From Orthonyx spaldingii (Eukaryota; Chordata; Aves; Passeriformes; Orthonychidae), in NCBI GenBank assembly GCA_013397795.1, contig VZTJ01002672.1, positions 226,050 to 290,049 of the forward strand: a stretch of DNA of 64,000 bases, read 5' to 3'. The first letter of the stretch is position 1, and each line of letters begins with the position of its first letter. This document shows positions 63,152 through 64,000 of this stretch, one piece after another. The notes beneath the pieces were generated by a model. The model was not told the origin of the DNA. It saw nothing but the letters and a program-made list of their open reading frames with translations, and made no database searches. The position numbers and the translations under genes are program-made.

Positions 63152-64000
63152 GCAACAAATCCATACAGACTGTTTCAAATCTTGCTTTAGGAAGCTTCAT
63201 GTTTAACAACAACAAAGAGTTTAAGCATGTGCTGAATTTTGAGAATGTACATCACCCCATCAACTTCAAAAGGATTATGCAGATACCTTAAGATGCAATG
63301 CATTTCTAGACTAGAGCCAAAGTTCTTAGCATTTTGCACCATTGAACTTAGTTATATAGGTCAAATACTTCTATAAACACCAAAGTATCACTACAGTGAA
63401 AATTCAAATAATTTCATTTTTCACACTTCTAATTTGACTAGAAACTTAATTTTTTTAACATTTTGATATGAAAAATATATATCTTTTAGTTAATTTTTTT
63501 ATGATCCTCTTAACAAAAGAAAGGGCTAGATTTGCAGAATTTTAAAGTAGATATATGCAAGCGGTTTGAACATTTATGTGGGAAACTGGCTGGAAACAAG
63601 AGCTGAAACTGTTAGTAGAGTTTGACAAATTCACATTCATTTCAGCTTCACTGAATGATACTCTTCAATTAATAAGTTATTTATTAATAAAATGCAAACA
63701 GTTCTACACACAATTTACTTTTTCTGGCATTTACACATGGTTTTCAGGTGTCTTTCAAGCATATATTTTCTAAAGAGAGCCTGTTGAGGTAATGAAGAAA
63801 ATAATACAAAAGTTCTGTAGTGCAAGTCACTTTTGTAGCTGTAGCTATTCTTAACTGACATAGTAACATTCTTCACACTATTGTCATGCTTTCCAGAGCA
63901 AAGCAGTGCCAAATTTAAGTGTATTATAGGATAACAAGGGACATTTTTGAAAATAAATGTATAATTAGTTGCATTTTGATTTCTTTTCGCACTTCAGTTA
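63152..64000. other. Intronic sequence, no element recognised
   Basis: AT-rich sequence to the window edge. No exon, gene or repeat family recognised. Confidence 0.5.

Noticed and set aside
29845..64000. Further CNTN5 exons (end of Ig1) on the minus strand
   Set aside because: Searched for the expected Y-x-C core, a linker ending in Tyr with a phase-1 donor, and nearby splice signals. Nothing convincing was found, so the exon is probably outside the window.
1..64000. CRISPR arrays, bacterial operons, phage or other defence systems
   Set aside because: Spliced vertebrate exons, CR1 LINEs and retroviral LTRs identify vertebrate nuclear DNA. No spaced direct-repeat array or operon is present.

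Overview
The window looks like avian nuclear DNA, probably from a songbird-type genome. It is AT-rich, almost free of coding sequence, and carries many CR1 LINE fragments in both orientations, three bird-type endogenous-retrovirus LTRs, two old MIR-like SINE relics and short assembly gaps. No bacterial, phage or plasmid feature is visible. The only protein-coding sequence I can support is two short exons on the minus strand. They read as consecutive exons of CNTN5 (contactin-5, NB-2), a GPI-anchored neuronal adhesion protein, and together encode Ig-like domain 2. Essentially the whole window is therefore intronic CNTN5 sequence transcribed from high to low coordinates.

Layout by position: 1-7508 is the intron downstream of the second exon and holds a 17-bp triplicate repeat and a 1.6-kb decayed CR1 reverse-transcriptase fragment (5484-7060). 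The second exon is at 7509-7712. The 22,036-bp intron 7713-29748 holds a CR1 relic (14426-14600), a 22-bp perfect AT palindrome (15023-15044), a CR1 3' end (15724-16220), a MIR-like relic (18024-18100), a 10-bp-stem hairpin (21631-21658), facing T/G-rich and A/C-rich tracts (22108-22423), a CR1 3' end (27143-27336) and an 802-bp solo LTR with a perfect 5-bp target-site duplication (28583-29384). That LTR lies only 364 bp from the first exon (29749-29844).

From 29845 to 64000 the sequence is the intron upstream of the first exon. It holds an 11-bp-stem hairpin (33934-33962), a 3'-truncated LTR (35252-35735), a CTCCT array interrupted by a 160-bp assembly gap (38757-39020), a tRNA-like relic (39611-39684), CR1 relics (46800-47262, 48342-48465, 51258-51427), a 47-bp alternating purine/pyrimidine tract (49899-49945), a compound pentanucleotide array (51431-51580), a cluster of three CR1 ends (54467-55384), a MIR-like SINE (58089-58222) and an 854-bp solo LTR with a perfect 5-bp target-site duplication (62293-63146).

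I find no undescribed multi-gene system here. The observations most worth following are the compound ATTCT/ATTTC pentamer array, the degenerate duplicate sequence flanking the assembly gap, the exon-proximal solo LTR, and the LINE fragment that lacks its 3' end. Family names rest on recognising sequences by eye; no database search was run.
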